In this document: positions 8,611-19,000 of the stretch, in pieces
Position numbering within the stretch: the first letter of the stretch is position 1
Layout: every line of letters begins with the position of its first letter
DNA from: JANWYT01 sp034437555
GTDB lineage: Bacteria > Chloroflexota > Anaerolineae > Aggregatilineales > Phototrophicaceae
Assembly: GCA_034437555.1 (NCBI GenBank)
Contig: DAOTTQ010000055.1
Span: forward strand, 1 to 64,000
DNA: 64,000 nucleotides
Direction: 5' to 3'
Notes under the pieces: model-generated
Told to the model about the DNA's origin: nothing
Seen by the model: only the letters and a program-made list of their open reading frames with translations
Database searches by the model: none
Program-made: the position numbers and the translations under genes

Positions 8611-10058
8611 AAAGCGTCAAATTGGCTATCAACACGGTTGACCTTGTGAAGATATTGCATGGGGTCAACCGTGCCTGTGCGGGTGGTGGGCAAAAACACC
8701 TCAAAGATGCTGCCCTTGTGAAGTTCGCTTTCTACGTTAATAATGCCCCGATGGATTTCAATAATGCGCTTGGCAATCGTTAGCCCTAGCCCGCCGTTGG
8801 TATGATTGACAAGGCGGGCATCGTCGGTGCGATAAAAATTCTCAAAAATGTGGTCTAAATCATCTTGGGCAATGCCAATTCCCTCATCTTGCACCTGCAC
8901 CATCACGATATTATTCATGGCACGCACCATCACCCGAATGGTTTTATTCTTGGGGGTGTATTGTTTGGCATTCTCTATCAAATGCTTAAACGCCTCGCTT
9001 AACCGTGTGTGGCTACCAAAAACGTGCGGGTTCATCATGTCGGGGGTGTATTCCCATGTGTGCGCGTCATCCAACGGTGACAGTCCAATCGGTTGGGGCA
9101 ATAGCCCATAAAGGAGCGCATTAACGGGAACACCCACCACTGTGGTTTCGGTTTTTTCTAATTCTAGTCGTGTAAGGGTGATGAGATTGTCTAAGAGCGT
9201 GGTCATGCGGGCAATTTCGACATCGATAATGCGGTTTTGTTGCATAATGCGTTCCGGCTCTGTCTTAAAGCGCATCATGAGGTAATTGCTGTTCTTGACA
9301 TTGGCAAGCGGTGTGCGAACATGATGCGAAAAATCCGCAATGAGCTGGTTAAGAAGCGCGTTGCGCTCTTTTTGAACCGTTAGGTCAATGCGCTCTTTGT
9401 CCGCTTTTAGGCGGTCGGTTACGTCACGCACAATGCTTTGGATGTGAAGGGGTGTGCCGTTCTTGTCTCTTACAAGGGTTGCGGACACTTCACCCACGCG
9501 CTTTTCGCCTTCACTGGTAATAAATTTACGCTGATAGATGGGCATTATTTCGCCTGCTTTTAGGCGTTCTAATACATTAAGCGCACTCTTTCGCTCTTCT
9601 TCCGCAATCTGATTACCAGAGGGTGTTCCCTCAAGGTCTTGGCGTTCTATTTTAAGCATGTTGAGAGCGGCTTGGTTTGCCGATAAGTTTACGCCATCTA
9701 GTCCAACAATAAAAACAGCTTCACCCACACTGCCAAACAGGGCATTGTAGCGCGCTTCTGTTTCTTCTCGCTTGCTTTCTACGCGCTGTAGGCTTACTTT
9801 GTCTATTTCATAAACTGTCAGGGCAATGGTCATGCCCAGTGTGCCAATTGTTTGTAGAACAAGCAAAATAGCCACACTGTCGCGGAGCATAGGCTGGCTA
9901 AACGCCCACACCAGCCACATTGCACTAACGCCCAAAATCAGCCATCCCATAACAGAAAGGGCAGTGCGTAGGAACATTAAAAGCCAACGACGCTTGACGT
10001 GCTTGCGTTTGGCTTGGGGTACGGCGGTACGATTAAGGCTTGGGGTACGATTAAGCAT
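8607..10058 (-). CDS. Membrane PAS-domain histidine kinase
   Basis: A 483-residue sensor kinase: two close membrane helices (about 28-85), one PAS domain (about 100-215), a HisKA dimerisation domain with the phospho-acceptor in DFSHHVRTPLANV near residue 245, and a HATPase domain with N-box HLIENAKQYTP, G1 DEGIGI and G2 GGLGLTIAKRI. All catalytic boxes look intact. The acceptor motif HHVRTP is slightly unusual (normally HExRTP). There is no periplasmic sensor domain between the helices, so it probably senses a membrane or cytosolic signal through PAS. No response regulator is adjacent, so the partner is unknown. It is divergent from the aldolase gene and tail-to-tail with the membrane protein at 6202. 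Confidence 0.92.
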   Translation of the reverse strand: MLNRTPSLNRTAVPQAKRKHVKRRWLLMFLRTALSVMGWLILGVSAMWLVWAFSQPMLRDSVAILLVLQTIGTLGMTIALTVYEIDKVSLQRVESKREETEARYNALFGSVGEAVFIVGLDGVNLSANQAALNMLKIERQDLEGTPSGNQIAEEERKSALNVLERLKAGEIMPIYQRKFITSEGEKRVGEVSATLVRDKNGTPLHIQSIVRDVTDRLKADKERIDLTVQKERNALLNQLIADFSHHVRTPLANVKNSNYLMMRFKTEPERIMQQNRIIDVEIARMTTLLDNLITLTRLELEKTETTVVGVPVNALLYGLLPQPIGLSPLDDAHTWEYTPDMMNPHVFGSHTRLSEAFKHLIENAKQYTPKNKTIRVMVRAMNNIVMVQVQDEGIGIAQDDLDHIFENFYRTDDARLVNHTNGGLGLTIAKRIIEIHRGIINVESELHKGSIFEVFLPTTRTGTVDPMQYLHKVNRVDSQFDAF

Positions 10059-10143
10059 GATGAATCACACTGAACTAGGCATGATAAGAATCCCTATATC
10101 ATACCCCATTCTTTATACAACCATAGGTAAGGTTGTGCAAATT

Positions 10144-10152
10144 TGTTATAAT
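10144..10152 (+). promoter_or_regulatory. Extended -10 promoter element of the aldolase gene
   Basis: TGTTATAAT matches the extended -10 TGnTATAAT and lies 40 bp before the chosen aldolase start. No clear -35 is seen, which is acceptable for extended -10 promoters. Confidence 0.55.
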
Positions 10153-10191
10153 TCGACAGTTGCTTAACGAAAAATGAGGAGACATCTCAAC

Positions 10192-11283
10192 ATGGCACTT
10201 GCAACCCCTACAACAAGCTATAGCAAAATTCAAGAATACTTAGGCGATAAAGCCGAAACAATGCTCGGTCACACGTCTAAGACCATCAGCAAAGATGCCC
10301 TTCATTTGCCCAGCCCCACTTATTTAAGTGATGTATTTACCCAAACAGACCGCCACCCTCAGATTTTGCGCAGCATGTCGCAACTATTTGGTCATGGGCG
10401 TTTGGCTAACACGGGCTATTTAAGCATTTTGCCCGTTGACCAAGGCATTGAACACAGCGCGGGCGCATCCTTTGCCCCCAACCCCGAATACTTCGACCCC
10501 GCCAAAATTGTCGAGCTTGCCATTGAAGGCGGCTGTAATGCCGTGGCGAGTACATTTGGTGTGCTTGGCGCAGTAGCGCGTAAATACGCCCATAAAATTC
10601 CGTTTATCGTCAAGATTAACCACAACCAATTGCTTACCTACCCCAATCAATTTGACCAAATTATGTTTGGTAAAGTAAAGCAAGCGTGGGACATGGGCGC
10701 AGTCGCCGTTGGGGCAACCATTTACTTTGGTAGCGCAGAAAGCAATCGCCAAATTATCGAAGTCTCCGAAGCCTTCGCCAAAGCCCACGAATTGGGTATG
10801 GCAACCATTCTTTGGTGTTATATGCGTAACCCTGGCTTTAAGATTGGCAAAATTGATTACTCAACGGCTGCCGACCTTACCGCCCAAGCCAATCATTTAG
10901 GCGTAACCATTGAAGCCGACATCATCAAGCAAAAACTGCCTACCGTAAACGGTGGCTTTAAGGCACTGAACACGGGCGATTCTTCTTATGGCAAGCTAGA
11001 TGAACGTATTTACACCCAGCTGACCAGCGACCATCCCATTGACCTTACCCGCTACCAAGTGGCAAATGGCTACATGGGACGCATTGGCTTAATTAGCAGT
11101 GGTGGCGCAAGTGGGGCTAACGACTTTGCCGATGCCGTAGAAACTGCCGTTATTAACAAGCGTGCCGGTGGTATGGGCTTGATTAGTGGACGTAAAGCCT
11201 TCCAACGTCCTATGGCAGAAGGTGCGTCCCTGCTAAACGTCATTCAAGATGTGTACTTGTCCAAAGAAGTCACCATCGCCTAA
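10192..11283 (+). CDS. fbaB: Class I fructose-bisphosphate aldolase (FbaB type)
   Basis: A 363-residue Schiff-base aldolase of the archaeal/FbaB (DhnA) family, cleaving fructose 1,6-bisphosphate to DHAP and glyceraldehyde 3-phosphate in glycolysis and gluconeogenesis. Motifs: LPVDQGIEHSAGASFAPNPE near residue 80, PFIVKINHNQLLTYP, GAVAVGATIYFGS, and the phosphate-binding LISSGGASGANDF near 300. It is longer than minimal archaeal enzymes and close to the E. coli FbaB length (350). The start at 10192 is chosen over the in-frame ATG at 10174 because GAGGAGA at 10176-10182, an ideal ribosome binding site 9 bases upstream, lies inside the longer version. Terminated by the hairpin at 11370-11398. 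Confidence 0.93.
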   Translation: MALATPTTSYSKIQEYLGDKAETMLGHTSKTISKDALHLPSPTYLSDVFTQTDRHPQILRSMSQLFGHGRLANTGYLSILPVDQGIEHSAGASFAPNPEYFDPAKIVELAIEGGCNAVASTFGVLGAVARKYAHKIPFIVKINHNQLLTYPNQFDQIMFGKVKQAWDMGAVAVGATIYFGSAESNRQIIEVSEAFAKAHELGMATILWCYMRNPGFKIGKIDYSTAADLTAQANHLGVTIEADIIKQKLPTVNGGFKALNTGDSSYGKLDERIYTQLTSDHPIDLTRYQVANGYMGRIGLISSGGASGANDFADAVETAVINKRAGGMGLISGRKAFQRPMAEGASLLNVIQDVYLSKEVTIA

Positions 11284-11369
11284 GTTCACATGCGCTTTTG
11301 ATGTCACATTGGGCATCGCGCCTTGTGTGATGCAACATCGTGCAAAAACTCTATAACGACAGTGATTGG

Positions 11370-11403
11370 GGGGCGCGTGGTTTTTTTACATGCGCCCCTC
11401 TTT
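11370..11403 (+). terminator. Probable terminator of the aldolase gene
   Basis: GGGGCGCGTG and CATGCGCCCC pair with one G-T wobble around a T-rich loop, followed by TCTTT. It lies 87 bp past the aldolase stop and inside the longest frame of the next gene, which argues that the next gene starts downstream of it. Confidence 0.6.
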
Positions 11404-11418
11404 AAGAAGGCATGGCTT

Positions 11419-12921
11419 GTGACCCGATTTCTCTCCGTTGTTCATCCTGTGGTTTGGGTCGTTTTAGGGGTTGCGCTAGGATTGCGCCTCTTAACGCTGT
11501 CCTATGGCATAGACGATGCTTGCCTTGTGCCAGAAGCCGAATACTGGCTTTATTCCACGCCGGAACGTCTAACCCCATTCACGCTTACCCAAACGCCCTC
11601 TAGCCTAGCTTCATGGGCATTATCCGCGCAAGCTGTGTTACTTGGGCGACTATTAGGCGCGTTCTTGGGCGTGGGGGTGGTGTGGCTGACGATAACAATT
11701 GCCCAAAAGCGCGGTTCTAGTGCATGGTGGCTGGCGGGGGCATTGGTGGCAGTTGCGCCCCCCTTTGTGCAAGCAGACCGTTGGCTCATGGCGTATGATG
11801 TGGGTTTATTCTTGGTGGCGTTGGCGGTATTTTCCCTTCAAGAAGTGCGCCTGTCGAAAGTTGCGCCCTTCTATGCCCACCTTGCCAGCGCATGTGCGGT
11901 GCTTTTGGTGTTGCTTGTGCCTCCGTTGTGGTGGTTATCGCTAATTGTGCTTATTTTGCTCCCCCAGCGTGAATGGCGCACCCTACTTTTTATTGCCATT
12001 GCGAGCGTGGTGCTATTGCCCCTTTTGCGTAGCCCCCTTCATTGGGCAAATGCGCTTGCCTCATGGGATGCCAGCCTTAACGCTGTTTTGGTGTGGCTTA
12101 TCCTCATCATGGGGGTGTTTTACTGGGAAGATGCGCCCATCGCGGGTATTTTAGGCGGTAGCGTGCTGGTGGTGCTATTTGGGGGGCTTGCGGTGTGGGA
12201 TGCGTTCTCTTTGCCACGCCCTAGCGCACCCGAACGCGCGCTTATCGCTTTAGCACAAGACGTGCTTCCTGATGATGCAACCGTGTTTTATAGCGCGGAT
12301 GTGTGGCACTTACGGGGCGTGATTGCTTGCCCGATGGCAAATGATGTGCGCGTAGCCTCGTACCCCACGCCCGTACTTGAGCATCCTTCGGTGGCATTTA
12401 CGCCCGAAAGAAGCGATTATGTCATTCGCAAATTTACCGACCCCAGCACGCTTGCGCCCCTGCACTTTACCAGTGCGCCCGATTTTGTCATTGAAAAGAT
12501 GGATAGCCTGGCGTTGCCCGTGAATTTGGCGTTTGGCAATCAGTTTCGCTTGTTAAGTATGAGCATCGAAACGCCCGTTGTTACACAAGGCAATCACCTT
12601 ATTTTACGGCTGATGTTCCAGTATTCGCCTATTGTAAACGTGGAAACATTGGCGTATGGGTATTATTTTCATGTCACCCTCCCTAATCAACCCGCCGAGA
12701 AGATTGCCAACTTTGGCTTGCCCCTTGTAGAGGGCTTAGGCACAATCGCGCCACGCCAAATTGTCAATCAGCGTGTGATTGTGCCGTTGCAAAGTGACGC
12801 ACCGCTTGGCATGTACGAAATTCGCATGGGGGCATCTAATAGCTATACGGGCGAAGCCTTGCGAATCAACGATACGGATGAGGGGCAAGTGATTTTGGGT
12901 GCGATAGAGATTATTGAGTAG
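11419..12921 (+). CDS. Membrane protein, GT-C glycosyltransferase-like (500 aa)
   Basis: A protein with about eight membrane helices in residues 8-300 and a C-terminal extracytoplasmic beta-rich domain (about 330-500). It resembles the protein at 6202 in layout, with an acidic first outside loop (YGIDDACLVPEAEYW) as in lipid-linked sugar transferases; function is inferred. The frame is open from 11323, but the GTG at 11419 is preferred: AAGAAGG lies 8 bases upstream, the hydrophobic N-terminus starts there, and the aldolase terminator sits between 11370 and 11403. The gene is convergent with tRNA-Phe, with a bidirectional terminator between them. Confidence 0.7.
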   Translation: MTRFLSVVHPVVWVVLGVALGLRLLTLSYGIDDACLVPEAEYWLYSTPERLTPFTLTQTPSSLASWALSAQAVLLGRLLGAFLGVGVVWLTITIAQKRGSSAWWLAGALVAVAPPFVQADRWLMAYDVGLFLVALAVFSLQEVRLSKVAPFYAHLASACAVLLVLLVPPLWWLSLIVLILLPQREWRTLLFIAIASVVLLPLLRSPLHWANALASWDASLNAVLVWLILIMGVFYWEDAPIAGILGGSVLVVLFGGLAVWDAFSLPRPSAPERALIALAQDVLPDDATVFYSADVWHLRGVIACPMANDVRVASYPTPVLEHPSVAFTPERSDYVIRKFTDPSTLAPLHFTSAPDFVIEKMDSLALPVNLAFGNQFRLLSMSIETPVVTQGNHLILRLMFQYSPIVNVETLAYGYYFHVTLPNQPAEKIANFGLPLVEGLGTIAPRQIVNQRVIVPLQSDAPLGMYEIRMGASNSYTGEALRINDTDEGQVILGAIEIIE

Positions 12922-12967
12922 GATACACGGCTAGAATTTATGGCAATGGCTATATGCCCTAGAACGC

Positions 12968-12992
12968 AAAAACCCACGCTAGGTGGGTTTTG
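12968..12992. terminator. Bidirectional terminator
   Basis: AAAACCCAC and GTGGGTTTT form a 9-bp stem with a 5-base loop, A-rich on the left and T-rich on the right, so it works in both directions. It lies between the plus-strand membrane-protein gene and the minus-strand tRNA-Phe gene. Confidence 0.8.
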
Positions 12993-13002
12993 TGCCTTTT
13001 CA

Positions 13003-13075
13003 TGCCTCAGGTGGGACTCGAACCCGCGACCCACGCATTTTCAGTGCGTTGCTCTACCAACTGAGCTACCGAGGC
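13003..13075 (-). tRNA. tRNA-Phe (anticodon GAA)
   Basis: A 73-nt cloverleaf on the minus strand: acceptor GCCTCGG pairs with CTGAGGC (one G-T), D-arm GCTCAGTTGGTAGAGC, anticodon stem ACGCA/TGCGT with loop CTGAAAA giving anticodon GAA, T-arm GCGGGTTCGAGTCCCAC with the standard TTCGAGTC, and discriminator A. The CCA end is not encoded. It has its own consensus-like promoter just upstream and a terminator 11 bp downstream. Confidence 0.97.
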
Positions 13076-13088
13076 GTGAAGTGTGATT

Positions 13089-13118
13089 ATTCTAACCGCC
13101 GATAACGGCTTTTGTCAA
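13089..13118 (-). promoter_or_regulatory. Promoter of tRNA-Phe
   Basis: On the minus strand TTGACA (13113-13118) and TAGAAT (13089-13094) are separated by 18 bp, ending 13 bp before the tRNA 5' end. A near-consensus sigma-70 promoter in the right place for a stand-alone tRNA gene. Confidence 0.75.
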
Positions 13119-13135
13119 GACTGACCTTGTGCCAC

Positions 13136-16021
13136 TTAAGGAGGGGGTTCTGTAAAGGTGGGCAACGTAATACTAAAGACGCTTCCGCCGAGTGGGTTTT
13201 CCTCTATCCAAATGCTGCCCCTGTGTGCCTCGCTTACCAAACGGCAGAAGTTTAGCCCCAACCCCACGCCACGCCGTACAATTTGCCGCCCTTTCACTTG
13301 CACGTAACGGTCAAATAGGCGTTGGCGATATTCTTCAGGAATCCCCACGCCTCTATCAATCACATCAAGGCGCACAAACCCCACACCGTGATTGCGGACA
13401 CGCACCGTAATTTGGCTATAGCTGGGGGCGTATTTAAGGGCATTATCCACCAAGTTTAAGATAACACGCTCCACTTTATCACCGTCTACGTCTAACAGGG
13501 GTAAGCTCGTTTCTAGGTCATCCACAATTTGGATGTTCAGTTCTTCTGCCAGTGGCGAAAGCTCTATGATGACGTTGTCTATCATGCGTCCTACGGAAAT
13601 TGGCTCACGCTCTAGCATCATTTCGCCACTTTCTAGCTTGGCAATGTCTAGCATAGCATCGACGCGCTCTAATACCTTTCGCAGGGCGCGGCGGCTAATG
13701 TCTGTTGTGCGGTCTACCACCACCCTAAAATCGGCATCCTTTGGCACAAGCTCCGATAGCAAGCGCAGGCTGGTTGTAACAGCGGTTAGGGGGCTTCGGA
13801 GGTCATGGACAATCATCTGTGTAAATGATTCTCGTGAGATTTCTAGCTCGTGTTCTTCTGTTTTGTCATAGAACACCATCAGCACGCCCAAAAATGCACC
13901 ATCAGAATCGCGTATCACAATCGACTGGCGTTTAATAAAGTTCGTGGTGCTATTCTCGCCTTCAATCTCATAGGGTTGGGGCGCGTGTGCAGTCCAATTG
14001 CCCGAAGCCGCTTCGTCTAGCAACTGTAAAAAGGCTTCGTTGTTCTTAAAGCCCAGCCGTGAGGCAAATTGCGTTTCATCCTCATCTAAGAGGCGTTGTA
14101 CGGGCTTGCCAATCAGTTGTGAAACATTTAGTCCCACCAGCTTAATGCGGGGGTTTGCCATCACTATTTGATGATTGGCATCAAATAGCACAAGGGCTTC
14201 TTCCATGGCGTTAAGAATGGCTTTTAGCTGGTCTAGCGTGGCAGAAAGAGCTTTATCGGCGTTTTCAAAGGTGCGGGCGTTGTTAATGGCTTGCGAAACT
14301 TGCGTGCCAAACGCCTGTATCACGTCCAACTGTTCGTTAAGGTCAGATTGCACGTCATCGTAGTACAGCATCAGCACGCCAATTTGATAGCCCCCTAAGA
14401 CCAATGGCACTTGAATAAACGCCTGCTTGCCTTCTGAAAGTAACAGGTTGCGCTGTTCATTGGCACGCGGGTCTAGCCTTACATCCTCTATCAACAAGGT
14501 CTGGGATTGCACGTCTTTGGGGCGTTCTATGGGCATGGGCATCGCTTGGTTAAAGCGTTCAGTAAAGCCTGATTGTTTAATGAGTTGTAGCCCACCGCTC
14601 CCTTGTGGCTTAACGTACACTGCAACAGCGTTTGCGCTAAAAATAGTTCCGGCTGACGACACAATCGTATCAATGACTTCATTAGGCGAGAGGGTTTCAG
14701 TGAGTAAGCGTGTTACTTGATTCAAAACGGCGAGTTGTTCGGCACGCTTGCTCTTTTGGGTATACAGGCGAGCGTTGTCTATGGCGATGCCCGCGCTGGC
14801 TGCCAGAATGTTTAATAGGCGCAAATCAGCTTCTATAAACACGCGCTCATTATACGATTGCACCACAATCGCACCAATGGGGGCTTCATTTGCCACCAAC
14901 GGCACGCCCAACCATGAATTAGGCGTATTAGGTACGGGGGGCAATAAGCCCAAAGCATGCGCCTGTTGTGAGATATTTTGCTTCATCAAGAGCGACACTT
15001 GATTCAAAATGACGTGGCGTGTAAGCGCATGGTCATCGGGCAAGCCTATCTTTTGTTCTGACGAAAGCTCGATGCCGTTACGCACCACAAGCGGATACAA
15101 GATGGGCTTGCTAGGGTCTAGCCACAGCGCAATCGTAACGTTGTTTGCGCCTAAAAGCTCGCTGACTTGCACATAAGCAATGCGGATAAGGCTTTCTAAG
15201 TCTAGGCTACCGCGCATGGATTGGGTTGCCAGCGATAGCACGCTAAGCTCTTGGGCTTGTCTGCGCCAACGACGCTCGGAGCCATTGATAGCGTATAAGC
15301 CAAACACAATCAGGGCAGCGGCGGTGAGTGTCATGCCATATAGCACCACACTTTCATCACGACGAGCAATATTTGCCCCCACAATAGCAAAGGGCAAGGG
15401 CAACAGCACAATGATGGCAAGTTTGCCCAAGTCTTCGGTAACCACTTCGCGCATGTTGGTGGCTTCTGTATAAAGCTGAAGCGTGAAAATTGCTACATAC
15501 ACCACCGAATGAATAAACACATACGACAACAGCACCAAAGACTGTGAGGCAATTTCACTCAATAGCACTGTTTTAAGGGGCAAATTTGCCTGCAAAATGT
15601 CTGTGTATAAATGGCTAGACACAAAGAAAGACAGCGTTACCCCTGCAATGATAAAGATGCCCGTATACGCACTAGCGCGGTTCATCACCCGCTCTTCGCC
15701 TTGCCAACCACGCCAAATTACCACCACACTACCCATAAGACTGCCAAAAAAGACAGCAATCGTGGTGGCGGGCGCGACAAAAGCAGGCAACGACAAAAAC
15801 GCCAACATCCCCCCCGCATGGGCAAGGCTAAGCTGGCTGTGCGAGATAGGAATACTGAGCGCAATGGTAAAGGCAATCAGGATAGCGTAGCTTAGCAATT
15901 CAATGGTATAGCGTGGGGTTTGTGAACTAAGCTGAAACGCGCTAAATCCTACGCATAATAGCGTTAGCGCAAGAAGCGCACCCGTTACAAGTAATCTTGC
16001 TGTCTCTTTGCTCAATGCCAT
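13136..16021 (-). CDS. Multi-domain membrane histidine kinase (GAF-GAF-PAS)
   Basis: A 961-residue sensor kinase. Residues 1-245 hold seven or eight membrane helices without a recognisable named sensor family. Two GAF domains follow (about 265-410 and 430-590), then a PAS domain (about 600-730), a HisKA domain with MIVHDLRSPLTAV (acceptor His near 739) and a HATPase domain with NLVDNALKYAPS, DRGVGIPEEYRQ and GVGLGLNFCR. The catalytic boxes are intact. Third and last gene of a compact operon: 8 bp behind the 1268-residue kinase. No response regulator is encoded nearby. It shares domain plan with that upstream kinase, so the two may have arisen by an old duplication with later divergence. Confidence 0.92.
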   Translation of the reverse strand: MALSKETARLLVTGALLALTLLCVGFSAFQLSSQTPRYTIELLSYAILIAFTIALSIPISHSQLSLAHAGGMLAFLSLPAFVAPATTIAVFFGSLMGSVVVIWRGWQGEERVMNRASAYTGIFIIAGVTLSFFVSSHLYTDILQANLPLKTVLLSEIASQSLVLLSYVFIHSVVYVAIFTLQLYTEATNMREVVTEDLGKLAIIVLLPLPFAIVGANIARRDESVVLYGMTLTAAALIVFGLYAINGSERRWRRQAQELSVLSLATQSMRGSLDLESLIRIAYVQVSELLGANNVTIALWLDPSKPILYPLVVRNGIELSSEQKIGLPDDHALTRHVILNQVSLLMKQNISQQAHALGLLPPVPNTPNSWLGVPLVANEAPIGAIVVQSYNERVFIEADLRLLNILAASAGIAIDNARLYTQKSKRAEQLAVLNQVTRLLTETLSPNEVIDTIVSSAGTIFSANAVAVYVKPQGSGGLQLIKQSGFTERFNQAMPMPIERPKDVQSQTLLIEDVRLDPRANEQRNLLLSEGKQAFIQVPLVLGGYQIGVLMLYYDDVQSDLNEQLDVIQAFGTQVSQAINNARTFENADKALSATLDQLKAILNAMEEALVLFDANHQIVMANPRIKLVGLNVSQLIGKPVQRLLDEDETQFASRLGFKNNEAFLQLLDEAASGNWTAHAPQPYEIEGENSTTNFIKRQSIVIRDSDGAFLGVLMVFYDKTEEHELEISRESFTQMIVHDLRSPLTAVTTSLRLLSELVPKDADFRVVVDRTTDISRRALRKVLERVDAMLDIAKLESGEMMLEREPISVGRMIDNVIIELSPLAEELNIQIVDDLETSLPLLDVDGDKVERVILNLVDNALKYAPSYSQITVRVRNHGVGFVRLDVIDRGVGIPEEYRQRLFDRYVQVKGRQIVRRGVGLGLNFCRLVSEAHRGSIWIEENPLGGSVFSITLPTFTEPPP

Positions 16022-16029
16022 TCAAAACC

Positions 16030-19000
16030 TCACTTGGCTGATGTGGTGGGTAAAGTAAAAGCAAAACAAGCCCCGTCAAGCAAGCTATTTGCTTCTACGG
16101 TGATATACCCGCCGTGTGCTTCTATGGCAAGTTTACAAAAGGTCAACCCTAGCCCTGTGCCTCGTCCGCCCCGTGCGGGGATTTGACCTTCTACTTGCTT
16201 AAATTCTTCAAAAATCAGTTCGCGCTTGTCTTCTGGAATACCGGGCCCACTGTCACAGACCAACACACGCATCATATCATCGGGCAGGGTTTCTGCCACA
16301 ATTAAAATTGTGCCATTTTCGGGCGTAAACTTAAAGGCATTGTGCAGCAAATTAATCAGGACACGGCGCACAAGGTCTACATCAACATACACTTGTGCCT
16401 CGTTGGGAACGCGAATTTCCATGTTGATGTTGGCTTCTTTGAACGAAGCCCCTAGCATGTCATAGGCTTTTTGTGCCAAAAGACGCATCGAAATCATTTG
16501 TTGTTGTAGATGCATCTCGCGGTCTTTTAGGCGTGGCAAGTCGCGGAGGGTGTCCATCAGGCGCATAAGCGTATTAGAACTTTCCAGCGAGATGCTCACT
16601 GTTTTACGAATGTCCACCGTTTGATTTTCGGGGAAGTCCTCTATCAAAATTTGCATAAACGCCAAACTGCTAATGATTGCCCCCAAAGGACTGCGTAAAT
16701 CATGAATGACCATGCGTTGCAGGCTTTCACGGGTATTGATGAGGGTTTGTTCTTCGGTGATGTCACGCAAAAGCAACAAACGCCCTACCCCCATGCCGTC
16801 ACGGTCACGCACAGGCAAAATTAACGCCCTCACGTGGTCTACTGCCCCGCGATAGTGCAACGCGAATTCTTGCTCATTTGGCACGCTATCTACAGTGCTA
16901 AAGTTACCAATTTGCACCATACCGTTTTCGGCATCGTTTTCGCCGTTGCTGTAATAGTGTTGCATCAGGCGTTTGAAGTTTTCGTTAAGGTGCTTATTGA
17001 GGTCGGTCTGAAGCATAGACGAGGCGGCAATATTGGCATCCTGAACGCGCCCCCCATTGTCTAAAAGAATAATGCCATCACGGGTAGAATCTAAGATAAC
17101 GCGCAGGCGTTCATTGCTCTCTTGAATGGCTTGGTTAAGCATCACATTGTCTAAATGTCCCGCCACTTGGGCAGACAATAGCTCAATCGTGTTCATTTCA
17201 CGCTCGGTAAACCGCGCATAGCGTGTGTAGCCCAATACCACAATATCGCGGATTGTGCCTTGCCTGACGATGGGAATAAGCAAGAGCGTCCCAAAGGACT
17301 TTTCACCCTGCTCATTGGTTTGGCGTGGGCGATGCACCACCTGCACCTTGCCATAACGCACCGCTTCTAGCACTGTTTGCGGTGGGAAAGACGGTATGCG
17401 TTGGATAACGTTACCTGCTTGAAGGGCTGCCCCCATGTGAATGACAAGCTCATCTGTCCGCACATCATATCCAAAGAGGACGGCTTCTTCACCACCCAAT
17501 AGCGTAAGCGTGGCTTTAAGAATGGCTAATGACACAAATTCATGGCTTAGTGTTCCCACCGATTCTAGCGTGAGCGTGCGAAGGGCGGTTAGTGTGTTAA
17601 TTTGTTCCTGCCGCTCACCAAGCAAGTGCGCGTTATCAATGCTAATGGCAGCGTGTCCTGCAAGGCTTTGGGTAAAAGAGGCGTGTTCGCCCGTAAAGAA
17701 ATTGGGTTTTTCGCTAGCCAGTTTCAATACGCCCACCACTTCGCCGCCGCTTAGCAACGGCACCGCCAAAAAAGAATTACGCCCGTCATGGTTGCCATCC
17801 ATCACCAAATGTCGCTCTTTAGCCACCTTTTGAATAATGGGGTCGGGCTCGTCTTGAAACACCGTTACCGCCGTTTCATCGGGCTGGCGTGCAAGCGTGA
17901 TAAGTTGCCAGCGTGCTTCATCACGAAGGGCAATTTCTACGGTGTCGGCTTGGGTTGCTTGTAGCGCGGCATCCATAACATTGGCAATAATTAGGTCAAG
18001 TTCTAGCGATTGTGATACCTTTTGGGCAATATTTTCAATCAAGGCAAGCTGTTCTAGCTGTTGCGCCAGCGAAATTTCTGTGATGTGATGGATGCGGGCA
18101 TTATGAATTTGCGCCGATACTTGATTGGTTGCCATTTCTAGCAAGCGTCGGTGATTATCTAAGAACGTTACCGGTTCACTAGACCCCAAAATCACAACCC
18201 CATACGATTGGCGCATTATCGTTAGAGGCGTAATCGCCATGGTTTGCCAGCCCTCCTGTTCCATCCACAGGCGCACCTCATCCGATAGACTGTCATCATC
18301 CAAGCTAAGGATGCAGGGATTGGCGGTCAAGGGGTTTTCAATGAGGTTGTTTAGCTCTACATAGTCGGATATGAGGAGGTTTTTGGTGGTGAGCTGGTTA
18401 TTGAGTGGGTTCTGGTAATAAATTTCAAGGCTACCGTGTGTTGCGCCCCCTAGAATCCCAATTTGCGCCACTTCCATTTGCACCATATTGGGCATGACAA
18501 AGCAAACGTCTGCAATCACCAGGTCAAGGTCAAGGTGTGAAGTGGTCATACGAGAAATTTGTACCAGCTGGGCTTGTTCACTGGCGTATAGCTCTAATGC
18601 CTGTAACAAGTCGGCGTTATCAAAAGCGGCGGTAAGCTGGCTAGAAAGCATCTCTAGTAGGTTGATGTCGTTCTGTTCATACTGATGAGGCTCTTCGTGG
18701 TACACCGCAATATAGCCCACAACAACATTGCCCGTTTTAAGGGGTGTTTCTAGGGTGGCTCTAAATGTACTAGCAATCGCCAGCTTTTTAAGTTGGGCAT
18801 CGTCTGTTAGGTTAATATCTTTGACGATATGCGCCCCATTGGTATAGCGTTCGGGGTAGTAAGTAAAGCTCATGTCTGGGGGCAGGGTGATGTTATGGGT
18901 TGCCATCGGGCGTAAGTGCAAGCGGTCTGTTACAAAAAACACCGCCGCCTTTGATGCACCCGTCACAAAGCACGCCACCTCACACGCTACGTCTATTGCG

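Noticed and set aside
11323..11418. Upstream extension of the membrane protein at 11419
   Set aside because: It runs through the aldolase terminator hairpin, and a GTG with a good ribosome binding site lies downstream.
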